DNA of 36,162 nt, from assembly GCA_020722365.1 (NCBI GenBank), contig DYKY01000013.1, forward strand, positions 1-36,162. Reading direction: 5' to 3'. The stretch comes from Thermoflexus sp. (GTDB lineage Bacteria > Chloroflexota > Anaerolineae > B4-G1 > SLSP01). Positions 7,989-16,177 of the stretch are shown here, piece after piece. Position numbers and translations under genes: made by a program. Under the pieces are notes generated by a model, which saw only the letters and a program-made list of their open reading frames with translations, ran no database searches and was not told the origin of the DNA. Numbering within the stretch: position 1 is the stretch's first letter; every line of letters starts with the position of its first letter.

Positions 7989-8084
7989 AGACTACAAAAG
8001 TCTCAGCACGTACTGCGACTTGCAGATCACGTGTTCAGCGCAGGTATTGGCTCAATCAGACACCTTGTGAGACTTTTGTAGTCT
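7989..8084. repeat. 96-bp element with perfect 17-bp inverted ends
   Basis: The ends AGACTACAAAAGTCTCA (7989-8005) and their exact inverse (8068-8084) enclose 62 bp of non-coding sequence. The right end begins within the TAA stop of the PLP enzyme gene. No target-site duplication is obvious. It could be a miniature inverted-repeat element, a long RNA hairpin, or a degenerate member of the stop-anchored arrays, since the GACTAC core recurs at 13915-14031, 17200-17257 and 33829-33924. Confidence 0.85.
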
Positions 8085-9547
8085 TACAGCAGTCCCACCC
8101 GCGCGTTGAAGTCCTCGATCAAGGCATCCATCTCATCAATTTGCGTCTGGAAGCTCGTCCAGTAATCGTCCTGGTACCACTGGCGCAGGATTTCCTCGTA
8201 GGTTTTGCCCTGCTGCTCGACCCAGGTGTAGTACTTGAGGTTGTGGACGCGCTTGCGGTCGGGATAGGTTAGCTCCGCCATGTTGTCGGTGGACTCGCCG
8301 AGCAGATACCGCTCGAAGTCGCCGGCGGCGTCGAGTTCGGTGTACTCGCCGTGCGCCTCGCGCAGCTCGCGGATGCGGCTCTGGTACAACTCCATCGAGT
8401 CTGTCCACACGGTGAGGATGACGTCTTTGCTCGTCAGCTCGTACCATTTCGCCGTCTTGATCGCCGCCAGCACGTTTGCCACGCTGGAAATGCCCATCAA
8501 GTCCAGTTGTTCCACCAGGTCTGCCGGGACGCCGCGCTTCTTGAGGTACGCGCGCCCTACCGGTTCGTTGAACAGGCGGATCAGGTCAATGGTCGCCTGG
8601 TCATCGATGGCGGTGACGACGTCGGTGTTTTTGACGTTGTGGATCCACGGCACGTGCTTGTCGCCGATGCCCTCGATGCGGTGCCCACCGAAACCGTTGC
8701 GCAGCAGCGTGGGACATTGCAGCGCCTCGCTGGCGACGACTTTGCTGGTGGGATAACGCTGCTTCATGTAATCGCCGCACGCAATCGTGCCGCCGGAGCC
8801 GGTGTTGGAGACGACGCCTGCGTAACGTTCGCCGGGACGCATTTCGAGGCCGAGCACCTCTTCCATCGCGTGGCCTGTAATCTCGTAGTGCCAGAGGTAG
8901 TTGCCGAATTCCTCGAACTGGTTGAAGATGAAGATATCGTCACCGCGGTCGCGGGTTAGTTCGTGGCACTTGTCGAAAATCTCCTTGACGTTGGATTCGC
9001 AGCCAGGGGTAGCGATCACCTCGCCGGAAACCATCTTCAGCCACTCAAAGCGCTCGCGGCTCATCTCCTCCGGCAGGATGGCGATGGAATCGCAGGCCAG
9101 CAGCGCAGAGTCGTAGGCGCCGCCCCGGCAATAGTTGCCGGTGGAAGGCCAGACGGCCTTCTGCTTCGTCGGGTCGAATTGGCCCGTGACCAGGCGCGGA
9201 ACAAGGCAGCCGAACGCCGCACCGACCTTGTGCGCGCCCGTGGGGAACCACTTGCCCACCAGCGCGATAATGCGCGCTTCCACACCCGTCAGTTCGGGGG
9301 GCAGCTCGATGTAGTTCACGCCGCCGAAGCCGCCGCCGTGCGCTGTCGGTTCGTTTTTCCACGTGATGCGGAACAGGTTGCGCGGCGTGATGTCCCACAG
9401 GCCGATGTGCGCCAGTTCGGCTTTGATCCTGTCCGGGATCAGCGCCGGATTTTTCTGCTGCGCGAACGTCGGAATGATGATGTTGCGCTCGCGGGCGCGT
9501 TGTACCGCGTGTTCGAGTCCTTCGGGGCAAATAGTTAAATCTATCAT
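8084..9547 (-). CDS. Fold-type II PLP-dependent enzyme of the cysteine synthase/diaminopropionate lyase superfamily
   Basis: A 487-residue PLP enzyme. The Schiff-base lysine is probably K107 (TGAHKVGAAFG). The substrate loop is STGNYCRGG (135-143) and the phosphate-binding loop is SNTGSGGT (247-254). It is longer than cysteine synthase, and its C-terminal 100 residues are aromatic-rich (YYTWVEQQGKTYEEIL) and not recognised. I recall such proteins annotated as PLP-dependent beta-subunit-like enzymes next to ygeW and purine-degradation genes in anaerobes. A beta-elimination or ammonia-lyase reaction, for example on diaminopropionate, would fit the carbamoyltransferase neighbours, but the substrate is unknown. 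ATG at 9547 has AAGGAGA upstream. The permease gene lies 29 bp upstream, suggesting co-transcription. Confidence 0.85.
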   Translation of the reverse strand: MIDLTICPEGLEHAVQRARERNIIIPTFAQQKNPALIPDRIKAELAHIGLWDITPRNLFRITWKNEPTAHGGGFGGVNYIELPPELTGVEARIIALVGKWFPTGAHKVGAAFGCLVPRLVTGQFDPTKQKAVWPSTGNYCRGGAYDSALLACDSIAILPEEMSRERFEWLKMVSGEVIATPGCESNVKEIFDKCHELTRDRGDDIFIFNQFEEFGNYLWHYEITGHAMEEVLGLEMRPGERYAGVVSNTGSGGTIACGDYMKQRYPTSKVVASEALQCPTLLRNGFGGHRIEGIGDKHVPWIHNVKNTDVVTAIDDQATIDLIRLFNEPVGRAYLKKRGVPADLVEQLDLMGISSVANVLAAIKTAKWYELTSKDVILTVWTDSMELYQSRIRELREAHGEYTELDAAGDFERYLLGESTDNMAELTYPDRKRVHNLKYYTWVEQQGKTYEEILRQWYQDDYWTSFQTQIDEMDALIEDFNARVGLL

Positions 9548-9576
9548 TGTTCTCTCCTTAAAAATTTATGGCTAAC

Positions 9577-11853
9577 TCAGGGTTTGTCCAGGTTGCCGTT
9601 CTCTTCGTATTCACGCTCAATGACTTTGACCTGATAGCGCAGCCAGGCCATTGGAGTCGGCTCGTAACGGCGACATAGGATGACTGAGCATGGCGCGTGC
9701 TCGGCGACCCAGTCGTCGACCGTCCCGAAGAGCCGTGTGTCCAGCGTCCACTCTTCTGAAGCGCCCATCACGATCAGGTCATACGGCTGAGACCTGGCCT
9801 CTTCCAGAATCCCATGTTCTAGTGAAGCGCCTTGTACGACCTTCAATTGGAAGTTCTCTGGCACTTCGTTGATGGCGTCCTCGACAATTTCGGCCACCTG
9901 CAAGGTCTGGTCTTCCAACTCTTCGGCCTCTTCATCCTTCTGGGCCACACCCCCATTCGCCGGGGGAAGCAACCGTAGTACGGTCACCTGCGCCACATCC
10001 GTCATCGCAATTTCATTAGCCAGGCGAATGGCCATGCGGGAATGAACGCCTCCGCCCACCGGCACCAGGATGTGATTCACCTCGTCCAGGCCGCGATCCA
10101 GGAGCACGGCCACGTTGGTGTGCGCTTTTTGGATCGCCACTTTCACCGGATTATGCGTCAGGCTCTTTGCATCCAACACTCCCGGCCAACCGGTTAGCAA
10201 CAGGCGCACGCTGCTGCGGTCCTCAATTTCGTCCAGGATGCCTTCGGCTACACTCTTGGCTGCTCGAACCTTTGAATATATGGCGATATTTTTCAGCGCC
10301 ATTTCGGTGGCAATCTGGGCAAAGAAGCTCTGTTGTTGCGGTTTGAGTTGGCGAGCAACCCGCTGCGCCTCCGCCAGCGGCATCTGGGGACTGGCGGCCA
10401 GCACACTCATCATACACACATAGGTATCCTCACTCGCCTCGGCGACGATTGCCGCCAGATGGACCAGACTCTTGACGGTCTGCGGATTGGCTGCTGCAAC
10501 CAGGATCAGGTTTTGCCCCAGTGCGTTCTCCTCGGCGCGCTCTTTGAACCAGCGTCCAATGGCCGGCCCAACGTAGTAAGCCACCGCCAACACGCCCAGC
10601 AATGCCGCGCCAAACAACAAGGCGCGAATCTCGGTGAAGGCCACGATAAACAACCCCATGCCCGCCGCGATGTACGCCGTCAGCGGGAAGAAGGGAGCCT
10701 TGAAGGGACGGCGTAAATCCGGGTATTTCTTACGCAGCCGGATCATCGACAGACTGGCCCAGAAGAGTACAAACATATAGCCGGAGCTGGAGATGTAGCT
10801 CAGGAAGTCCACCAATCCTGTAGCCGCCACCAGAATGCTGGAGAGGCCTACCACGATGATGGCAGCATAGGGTGTGCGCCGGCGGGTCAAACGCGTGAGG
10901 ACCTTCGGCCATACCCCGTCCCGGCTCAAGGTGAACGCCTCGCGGGTGGCGCTGAGCATCGCGGCGTTGATGGTGGTCAGCATCGTTTCCACCCCGCAGA
11001 TCGCCATCAGGGTGACGCCCCAACGGGGGATAGTACGGGCTACCGTATCGGTCAATACGGTTTTGGAACTGGCCAGTTCGTACCAGGGGATCGTGCCCAG
11101 GGCCGCTGTGACCATCACGATGTTGATAAGCATTACAAACGTTACGCTGAGTACAAACGCCCGCGGCAGCGCGCGGTCGGGATTTTTCGCTTCTTCAGCG
11201 TCGTCGGCGATGACCTCAAAGCCGACGTAGGCGATGTAGATCAAGGCTATAGTGCGCAGCAGTTTGGCGAAGTTGGTCCATGCATCCGGGTGGATAAAGA
11301 ACTCCCCATCGGGAACCAGGGTGCTCCAGTGAAAGCCGTTCGGGCTGACGAACGCCGCCACGACGTAGATGCCGAAAAATATCAACTGGATGACGCCGAG
11401 CGCCACCTGTACATTGCCCACCATACTCACGCCAAAGATGTTCAACAACAAAAAAAGCACGAGGATGAAAATGGCGGCCGGCACGATGGGGATAGCCGGG
11501 ATCAGAATGTTCAGCGAATAGCCAAAACCCACGGCCGAGAGCGCCGCGAAAAATGTGCTGGAGAGACAATCCATCGAACCGACCAGGAACGACAACAAGC
11601 CGGCGCCGTAGGCCTCGCGCACATACGTCATCGCTCCCCCGGTTTCCGGGAAGGATGTCGCCATTTCGGCATAATTGATGGCGATGACGTAAGTCACCAA
11701 TCCCGCGAGCAGCAGGGCCAACAGGGTCGCCGGGCCGGAAAGCGCCGCAGCCTCGCCGGTCAACACAAAAATTTGCGCGCCAAGTGTACCAATCGTCCCC
11801 AGCATCACTAGCTGGACCAGACTCAATTGACGCTTCAGTTTACGCTTGCTCAT
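9577..11853 (-). CDS. APC-family amino-acid permease with C-terminal UspA-like domains
   Basis: A 758-residue fusion. Residues 1-430 form an APC-superfamily transporter with about 12 hydrophobic helices, opening with GTLGAQIFVLTGEAAALSGP, and with the YAEMATSFPETGGAMTYV region that normally shapes the substrate site. Residues 440-745 are soluble and contain universal stress protein-like segments (HILVPVGGGVHSRMAIRLA, later LIVMGASEEW). Such fusions are thought to regulate transport by nucleotide binding. It shares a transcript direction and 29-bp spacing with the PLP enzyme, so it may import that enzyme's amino-acid substrate (inference). GAGGAGGG precedes the ATG. Confidence 0.93.
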   Translation of the reverse strand: MSKRKLKRQLSLVQLVMLGTIGTLGAQIFVLTGEAAALSGPATLLALLLAGLVTYVIAINYAEMATSFPETGGAMTYVREAYGAGLLSFLVGSMDCLSSTFFAALSAVGFGYSLNILIPAIPIVPAAIFILVLFLLLNIFGVSMVGNVQVALGVIQLIFFGIYVVAAFVSPNGFHWSTLVPDGEFFIHPDAWTNFAKLLRTIALIYIAYVGFEVIADDAEEAKNPDRALPRAFVLSVTFVMLINIVMVTAALGTIPWYELASSKTVLTDTVARTIPRWGVTLMAICGVETMLTTINAAMLSATREAFTLSRDGVWPKVLTRLTRRRTPYAAIIVVGLSSILVAATGLVDFLSYISSSGYMFVLFWASLSMIRLRKKYPDLRRPFKAPFFPLTAYIAAGMGLFIVAFTEIRALLFGAALLGVLAVAYYVGPAIGRWFKERAEENALGQNLILVAAANPQTVKSLVHLAAIVAEASEDTYVCMMSVLAASPQMPLAEAQRVARQLKPQQQSFFAQIATEMALKNIAIYSKVRAAKSVAEGILDEIEDRSSVRLLLTGWPGVLDAKSLTHNPVKVAIQKAHTNVAVLLDRGLDEVNHILVPVGGGVHSRMAIRLANEIAMTDVAQVTVLRLLPPANGGVAQKDEEAEELEDQTLQVAEIVEDAINEVPENFQLKVVQGASLEHGILEEARSQPYDLIVMGASEEWTLDTRLFGTVDDWVAEHAPCSVILCRRYEPTPMAWLRYQVKVIEREYEENGNLDKP

Positions 11854-11923
11854 TAAACTTTCCCTCCTCTTGAGAATAGAAGATCAACACATCATACATC
11901 CAGAATCTTCTTCGAAGCTCAAT

Positions 11924-12017
11924 TCAGCTTCCAGGAGGGGCGTATAAGTTCTGATCGACTAAAGGCTGCCCGTTTTTATATTCACGCTCAATCAGTTTGC
12001 GTTTGCTCGTATTCTCT
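11924..12017 (-). pseudogene. Possible vestige of a second permease-UspA gene 3' end
   Basis: On the minus strand an open stretch encodes SKRKLIEREYKNGQPL and ends at TGA. Its KLIEREYKNG closely resembles the last residues of the neighbouring permease (KVIEREYEENG), and the DNA shares the block TATTCACGCTCAAT. It has no start codon of its own and no upstream homology that I can see. The simplest reading is that a tandem copy of the permease gene has been deleted except for its last 25 or so codons. The rest of the 314-bp gap (11854-12167) shows nothing else recognisable beyond AT-rich patches. Confidence 0.38.
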
Positions 12018-12167
12018 CCATTCCTCTAAAAGGGTCGATCGACAATCTAACCGGATATTTTACCACTTTTTGAGATTATGGAGTGATAGTGTAAGACAAC
12101 ATCATGGCGCTCGGCCACGCTGCTGCAATTCCACGTTGCAAGAGCTGCGGAGGAGAGTCCATTCAGG

Positions 12168-12614
12168 CTAACGCCGCCTGTCACGTCTACGGATCAAGGT
12201 GTCAGCAACCATCACGCCTATGAATGTGCCGATTGTATTCAACAACCAGTCGTCGAAGCCGGAGAAGCGGCTGGGAATGGCGAGTTGCAGCAGTTCAATC
12301 GCCGCGCTCAACCCCGCGCCGATGGCGGTCGCCGCCAGCAGTCGCGTCCGGCGAGGCTTGTTCGCCAGCGCAAACGCCGCTGCCGCGCCAAGCGGGACGA
12401 AGACGGCGATGTTCCCCAAAAAATCGATCAGGAATGGGATCGAGATCCCCTGCGCGGCAGCAGGTGCGGTAATGGGTGTCAGATCGGCAACGGCTTGCGC
12501 CTGCGGGCGCAACGTCATCCACAACAGCCACGCCGCAACAACGACCACCACAAGCCACCACACCACGACACGTGATGCGTGATGCGTGACTTGCTCTCTC
12601 TCCTCATTACTCAT
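12168..12614 (-). CDS. VanZ-like integral membrane protein
   Basis: A 148-residue protein with about four hydrophobic helices. The VanZ family pattern is visible: FLGNIAVFVPLG, a conserved glutamate in AAIELLQLAIPSRFSGFDD, and WLLNTIGTFIG. The function of most VanZ-like proteins is unknown; the name comes from low-level teicoplanin resistance in enterococci. The first 15 residues are encoded by the repeat array shared with the end of thrC, so the true start may be a GTG about 16 codons further in. Its upstream neighbour thrC ends six bases before this start. Confidence 0.82.
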   Translation of the reverse strand: MSNEEREQVTHHASRVVVWWLVVVVVAAWLLWMTLRPQAQAVADLTPITAPAAAQGISIPFLIDFLGNIAVFVPLGAAAAFALANKPRRTRLLAATAIGAGLSAAIELLQLAIPSRFSGFDDWLLNTIGTFIGVMVADTLIRRRDRRR

Positions 12615-12638
12615 TACCGATTACCCGTTACCCATCAC
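12571..12638. repeat. Repeat array spanning thrC stop and vanZ-like start
   Basis: On the minus strand the end of thrC reads GGGTAAC, GGGTAATC, GGTAATGAG, TAATGAG, 7-8 nt units whose first copies supply the TAA stop of thrC and the ATG of the vanZ-like gene. After a GA-rich turn a second set of CACGCAT units follows (12571-12590). The second set is only partly complementary to the first, so this array is less hairpin-like than the others. Confidence 0.8.
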
Positions 12639-13907
12639 CGCTCTGACCGCACCCAGATTCGGCGCGACAATGGGCGGCTGCGCCACCGTCTTCATCGCGC
12701 TGTCGATATCTTTGAGGCCGGAGCCGGTGAGCAGGACGACGATGCGCTCTTCGGGGTCCACAAGTCCCTTCTCTACGGCCTTGACCAGCCCGGCGTAGGC
12801 CGCCGCCGCCGCCGGTTCGCTGAAGACGCCGGTGTTGCGGGCGATGACGGGGATCGCATCGAGAATCTCCTGGTCGGAGACGCGCAGGTACGCGCCACCC
12901 GTCTCGCGGACGGCGGCGAGCGCCTTGTTGCGGTCGCGCGGCAGTCCCGCGCTGATGCTATCCGCAATCGTGTCGGCGGGCTGCGGCGTCATCTCCCAGC
13001 CTTGCAGACCGCGCTCCCAGGCATCGACCAACGCGGACGAGCCTTCCGCCTGGATGCCCATGATCTTCGGCATCGCGTCGATCCAACCGAGCGCCAGCAG
13101 GTCGCGGAAGCCCTTGTGGATGCCGCCGATGATGCAGCCATCGCCCACGGGGACGAAGACGCGGTCAGGCACAGTCCAGCGTCTCTCACTTTGATAGGCG
13201 GAATGGCCAGGGGTGAGGGTCAATTGCTCGCAAATTTCGTAGGCGGCGGTTTTCTTACCCTCGGACATATAGGGATTGTACGCGGTGTTGCGGTTGTACC
13301 AGCCGAATTCTTTGGCGACTTTGAGCGTCAGTTCGAAGGCGTCGTCATACGTCCCATCGACCAGCAGCACGCGCGCGCCGTAGATGAGGTGCTGCGCGAT
13401 CTTGGCGGGCGGCGCGGTCTTGGGCACGAAGATGACGGCTTGCAAGCCCACGCTCGCTGCCAGCCCCGCGAGAGCCGCCGCCGCGTTGCCGGTGCTTGCC
13501 GTGGTGACGATCTGCGCGCCTGCTTCCCGCGCCTTGACGACGGCCAGCGCCGAGGCGCGATCCTTGAAGGACGCCGTCGGGTTTATGCCGTCGTCCTTTA
13601 CCCAGACGTTTTTCAACCCCAGCGACTCGGCCAGGCGCGGTGCGGTATAGAGCGGCGTCCATCCCACGCGCAGCGGCGGGACGGGCGAATCCGGCGCGAC
13701 GGGCAGCAGGGGTTTATAGCGCCAGATGCCCGTGTCGGTGGGGCTGTGCGCAAGCTGCATGGGAGAAAAGTTTGCTTTGATCGCCGCGTAATCGTACACC
13801 ACATCCAGAATGCCGTCGTCGCCGTGCTTGGGGCAGACGTACGAAACTTCGTCTACGGCGTATTCCGCGCCGCAGATCGTGCATTTGAGTCCAAGAACGT
13901 GATCCAT
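12621..13907 (-). CDS. thrC: Threonine synthase
   Basis: A 428-residue PLP enzyme converting O-phosphohomoserine to threonine. The N-terminus has a zinc-ribbon-like lead (C9, C12, C25) seen in one class of threonine synthases. The Schiff-base lysine is K115 in the signature DDGINPTASFKDRASA, followed by the ASTGNAAAALA loop and the PVGDGCIIGG phosphate site. In this carbamoyltransferase cluster it could instead act on a related amino acid, but its motifs are those of ordinary ThrC. AAGGA sits seven bases before the ATG; the repeat array at 13915 lies just upstream, between it and carbamate kinase. Confidence 0.9.
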   Translation of the reverse strand: MDHVLGLKCTICGAEYAVDEVSYVCPKHGDDGILDVVYDYAAIKANFSPMQLAHSPTDTGIWRYKPLLPVAPDSPVPPLRVGWTPLYTAPRLAESLGLKNVWVKDDGINPTASFKDRASALAVVKAREAGAQIVTTASTGNAAAALAGLAASVGLQAVIFVPKTAPPAKIAQHLIYGARVLLVDGTYDDAFELTLKVAKEFGWYNRNTAYNPYMSEGKKTAAYEICEQLTLTPGHSAYQSERRWTVPDRVFVPVGDGCIIGGIHKGFRDLLALGWIDAMPKIMGIQAEGSSALVDAWERGLQGWEMTPQPADTIADSISAGLPRDRNKALAAVRETGGAYLRVSDQEILDAIPVIARNTGVFSEPAAAAAYAGLVKAVEKGLVDPEERIVVLLTGSGLKDIDSAMKTVAQPPIVAPNLGAVRAVMGNG

Positions 13908-13914
13908 TGAGAGT

Positions 13915-14031
13915 CCTTTAGTCTGTAGTCTGATAGTCTTGTAGTCTTTAGTCGGGTGGCCGGTAGTCGGATAGCCATTCGCTCAATCGCTTGACTGTTT
14001 GACTATCTGACTACACGACTACTTGACTAAC
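13915..14031. repeat. Stop-anchored inverted TAGTC array between arcC and thrC
   Basis: On the minus strand the TAG stop of carbamate kinase is the first TAGTC of a run (TAGTCAAG, TAGTCGTG, TAGTCAGA, TAGTCAAA). After a turn near 13975-13990 the inverse follows as GACTACCG, GACTAAA, GACTACAA, GACTATCA units, reaching the thrC ribosome binding site. The array fills the gap from stop to start and can fold as a long imperfect hairpin. Confidence 0.93.
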
Positions 14032-14983
14032 CGGGAATAATCCTCGTTCCCGTCTCGCCGCGCAGTGCCGGGATGATATGCGCCGGGTCGGTGATGAGCG
14101 CCTCTTTGCCGCCCGCGTCGAGATACCAGAGGATCGCTTCGATCTTGGGCAACATGCTGCCCTTGGCGAAGTGCCCCTCGGCGATGTACTGGCGGGCTTC
14201 GGAAGCCGTCATCACATCGATGCCCTTCTGCTCCGGCGTGTTGAAGTTGATGTAGACCTTTTCAACGGCGGTGGAGATGAGGAAAAGATCGGCGTTGATC
14301 TTCTGTGCCAGCAGCGACGAGGCGTAGTCCTTGTCGATGACGGCAGCCGTGCCGTAGTAGTTGCCGTGCTCGTCCTCGATGACGGGGATGCCGCCGCCGC
14401 CCACGGTGATCGCGCAGATGCCCTGGTTGAGCAGCGCCTGCACCACGTCGATTTCGATGATCTCTTTGGGCAGCGGCGAGGCCACCACGCGCCGCCAGCC
14501 GCGCCCGGCATCTTCGACTACCGACCAGTTTTCTTCAACCTTGCGCCGCTGCGCTTCGGCCTCGTCCATAAAACCGCCGATGGGTTTGGTCGGATGCTGG
14601 AACGAGGGATCGTCTTTATCGACCAACACCTGCGTAATCACCGTAGCCACGCTCTTCTTGATCTTGCGATGATAGAACTCGTTGTTGAGATTTTGCTGCA
14701 AAGCGTAGCCAATCGCCCCTTGCGAGTCCGCGCCGCAGACGTCCAGCGGCACCTCGTGCATCCCGGCGACCTTCGCCGCGATCTCCGAACGGCGCAGGAT
14801 AAAGCCGACCTGAGGCCCGTTCCCGTGCCCAATCGCCACGTCCCAACCCATCTCGATCATATCGGCGATGTGGTGCGCCGTCTCTTTTGCCGCCTGATAT
14901 TGATCTTCCACCGTTTGGTGTTGCTTATCCTTGATCAGGGAATTGCCCCCAATCGCAATCACGGCCCATTTTCGTTCGGTCAT
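14027..14983 (-). CDS. arcC: Carbamate kinase
   Basis: A 318-residue amino acid kinase family protein of typical ArcC length. It makes ATP and carbamate from carbamoyl phosphate and ADP. Motifs are AIGGNSLIKD at the N-terminus, GHGNGPQVG, the LDVCGADSQGAIGY region, and VGGGGIPV for nucleotide binding. It is flanked by two carbamoyltransferase genes upstream and shares their direction, so substrate-level phosphorylation from a carbamoylated intermediate is the likely purpose. AGGAG lies eight bases before the ATG. Its TAG stop is the first unit of a repeat array. Confidence 0.96.
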   Translation of the reverse strand: MTERKWAVIAIGGNSLIKDKQHQTVEDQYQAAKETAHHIADMIEMGWDVAIGHGNGPQVGFILRRSEIAAKVAGMHEVPLDVCGADSQGAIGYALQQNLNNEFYHRKIKKSVATVITQVLVDKDDPSFQHPTKPIGGFMDEAEAQRRKVEENWSVVEDAGRGWRRVVASPLPKEIIEIDVVQALLNQGICAITVGGGGIPVIEDEHGNYYGTAAVIDKDYASSLLAQKINADLFLISTAVEKVYINFNTPEQKGIDVMTASEARQYIAEGHFAKGSMLPKIEAILWYLDAGGKEALITDPAHIIPALRGETGTRIIPG

Positions 14984-15003
14984 GTTTAGTCTCCTTAACT
15001 TTC

Positions 15004-15085
15004 AGTCCAAAGTCAAAGGTCGAAAGTCAAAAGTCGTGTGGTCGAAAACCTTCGACCTTCGACTTTTGACTTTCGACTAGACTCA
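15004..15085. repeat. Inverted GTCGAAA/GTCAAAA array between ygeW-like gene and arcC
   Basis: On the minus strand, directly after the TGA of the YgeW-like gene, come TAGTCGAAA, GTCAAAA, GTCGAAG, GTCGAAG units. A TTTTCG turn follows, then the inverse (CGACTTTTGACTTTCGAC, TTTGACTTTGGAC) up to the arcC leader. Arms of about 30 nt match with few mismatches, so this is one of the best hairpins of the set. Confidence 0.93.
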
Positions 15086-16063
15086 CCACATCGTCAGCGC
15101 CATCACGGCCTTTTGCGCGTGGAGGCGGTTCTCGGCCTGGTCGAAGACGACGGAATTGGGACCGTCCATCACTTCACTGGTCACTTCGATGTCGCGGTCG
15201 GCGGGCAGCGGGTGCATGTAGATCGCGTCCGGCTTGGCGACGGCCATCTTGGCGGCGTCGGTGATCCAGTCTTTGTACTGGTCCTGGATGCGTTTGCCCT
15301 CAACCGGGTCGGCGGTGGTCAGCAGCGGCCCCCACGACTTGGCATAGACCACGTCCGCGTCCTCGAAGCCTTGCTTCATATCGTGCACGATGTCGAAGGC
15401 GGTGCCGTACTGGCGCGCCTGTGCCTGCGCCTGTTCCACGATGTCCGGCATCAGCTTGAATTCCGGCGGATAGGACAGCGTCACATCCATGCCGAAGCGC
15501 GGCATTTGCAAGATGAGCGACTGCGGCACAGAGATCGGCTTGAGGTACGACGAGGCATACGCCCACGAAACGACGATGCGCTTCTTGCGCAGGTCACGCC
15601 CTTTCTTCTCCATAATCGTCATCAGGTCGGCGAGACACTGGAAGGGGTGGTAGATGTCGCACTGCATATTCAGCACCGGGCAGCGCGCGGCTTCCGCCAC
15701 GCCGTTGATGTAGGCGTTGCCGGCGTTCCAGTCGCAGTGGCGAATAGCGAGGCCGTCGAAATACCGGCCAAATATCTCGCCGATCTCTTTGGGCGTGTCA
15801 CCATGTGCGATTTGGGTTGTCTTGGAATCGATGAACGCGCCATGCCCGCCCAACTGCGCGATCCCGGCCTCGAACGAGCCGCGAGTGCGCGTGCTGCTGA
15901 AGAAGAACAACATCGCCAGCACCTTGTCGCGTAAATAAGGATGCGGTTCGCCCAGCGCGCGCTTGCGCTTCAAATCCCAGGCCACATCCAATACGGTTTC
16001 GACCTCTTCCTTTGTAAAGTCGAGGTCGCTAATCAAATCTCGGCCACGAAGGTTGGTAATCAT
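15083..16063 (-). CDS. YgeW-like (knotted-type) carbamoyltransferase
   Basis: A 326-residue member of the aspartate/ornithine carbamoyltransferase superfamily. The carbamoyl phosphate loop is SSTRTR (56-61), the second motif HPFQ (139-142) and the third HPLPA (284-288). TQIAHGDT, the LNMQCDIYHP stretch and WAYASSYLKPISVPQ match what I recall of YgeW and the knotted N-acetylornithine/N-succinylornithine enzymes rather than classic ArgF. YgeW is linked to purine and 2,3-diaminopropionate metabolism in enterobacteria and clostridia, where it probably works in the phosphorolytic direction with carbamate kinase. arcC is the next gene downstream here. At 326 residues it is shorter than E. coli YgeW (about 396). 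AGGAGG precedes the ATG. Confidence 0.87.
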   Translation of the reverse strand: MITNLRGRDLISDLDFTKEEVETVLDVAWDLKRKRALGEPHPYLRDKVLAMLFFFSSTRTRGSFEAGIAQLGGHGAFIDSKTTQIAHGDTPKEIGEIFGRYFDGLAIRHCDWNAGNAYINGVAEAARCPVLNMQCDIYHPFQCLADLMTIMEKKGRDLRKKRIVVSWAYASSYLKPISVPQSLILQMPRFGMDVTLSYPPEFKLMPDIVEQAQAQARQYGTAFDIVHDMKQGFEDADVVYAKSWGPLLTTADPVEGKRIQDQYKDWITDAAKMAVAKPDAIYMHPLPADRDIEVTSEVMDGPNSVVFDQAENRLHAQKAVMALTMW

Positions 16064-16099
16064 TGATACCTCCTCGAAGTATTATCTTTCATTGAAACC

Positions 16100-16177
16100 G
16101 GTGGTTGGGTGGTTGAAATTTTCAACGAAGTCTCTCAACAAATCAACCACCTAACCATCCAACTACCTAACAACCTA
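16100..16177. repeat. Stop-anchored TAGGTAGT array between pyrB-like and ygeW-like genes
   Basis: The TAG stop of the pyrB-like gene opens a run of 8-nt units (TAGGTTGT, TAGGTAGT, TGGATGGT, TAGGTGGT) on the minus strand. After a turn at about 16115-16140, the inverse CAACCACC units follow, ending before the leader of the next gene. Confidence 0.9.

Noticed and set aside
12579-13910. Plus-strand frame of 443 codons
   Set aside because: Shadow of thrC on the minus strand; the product is arginine- and histidine-rich with no recognisable motif.
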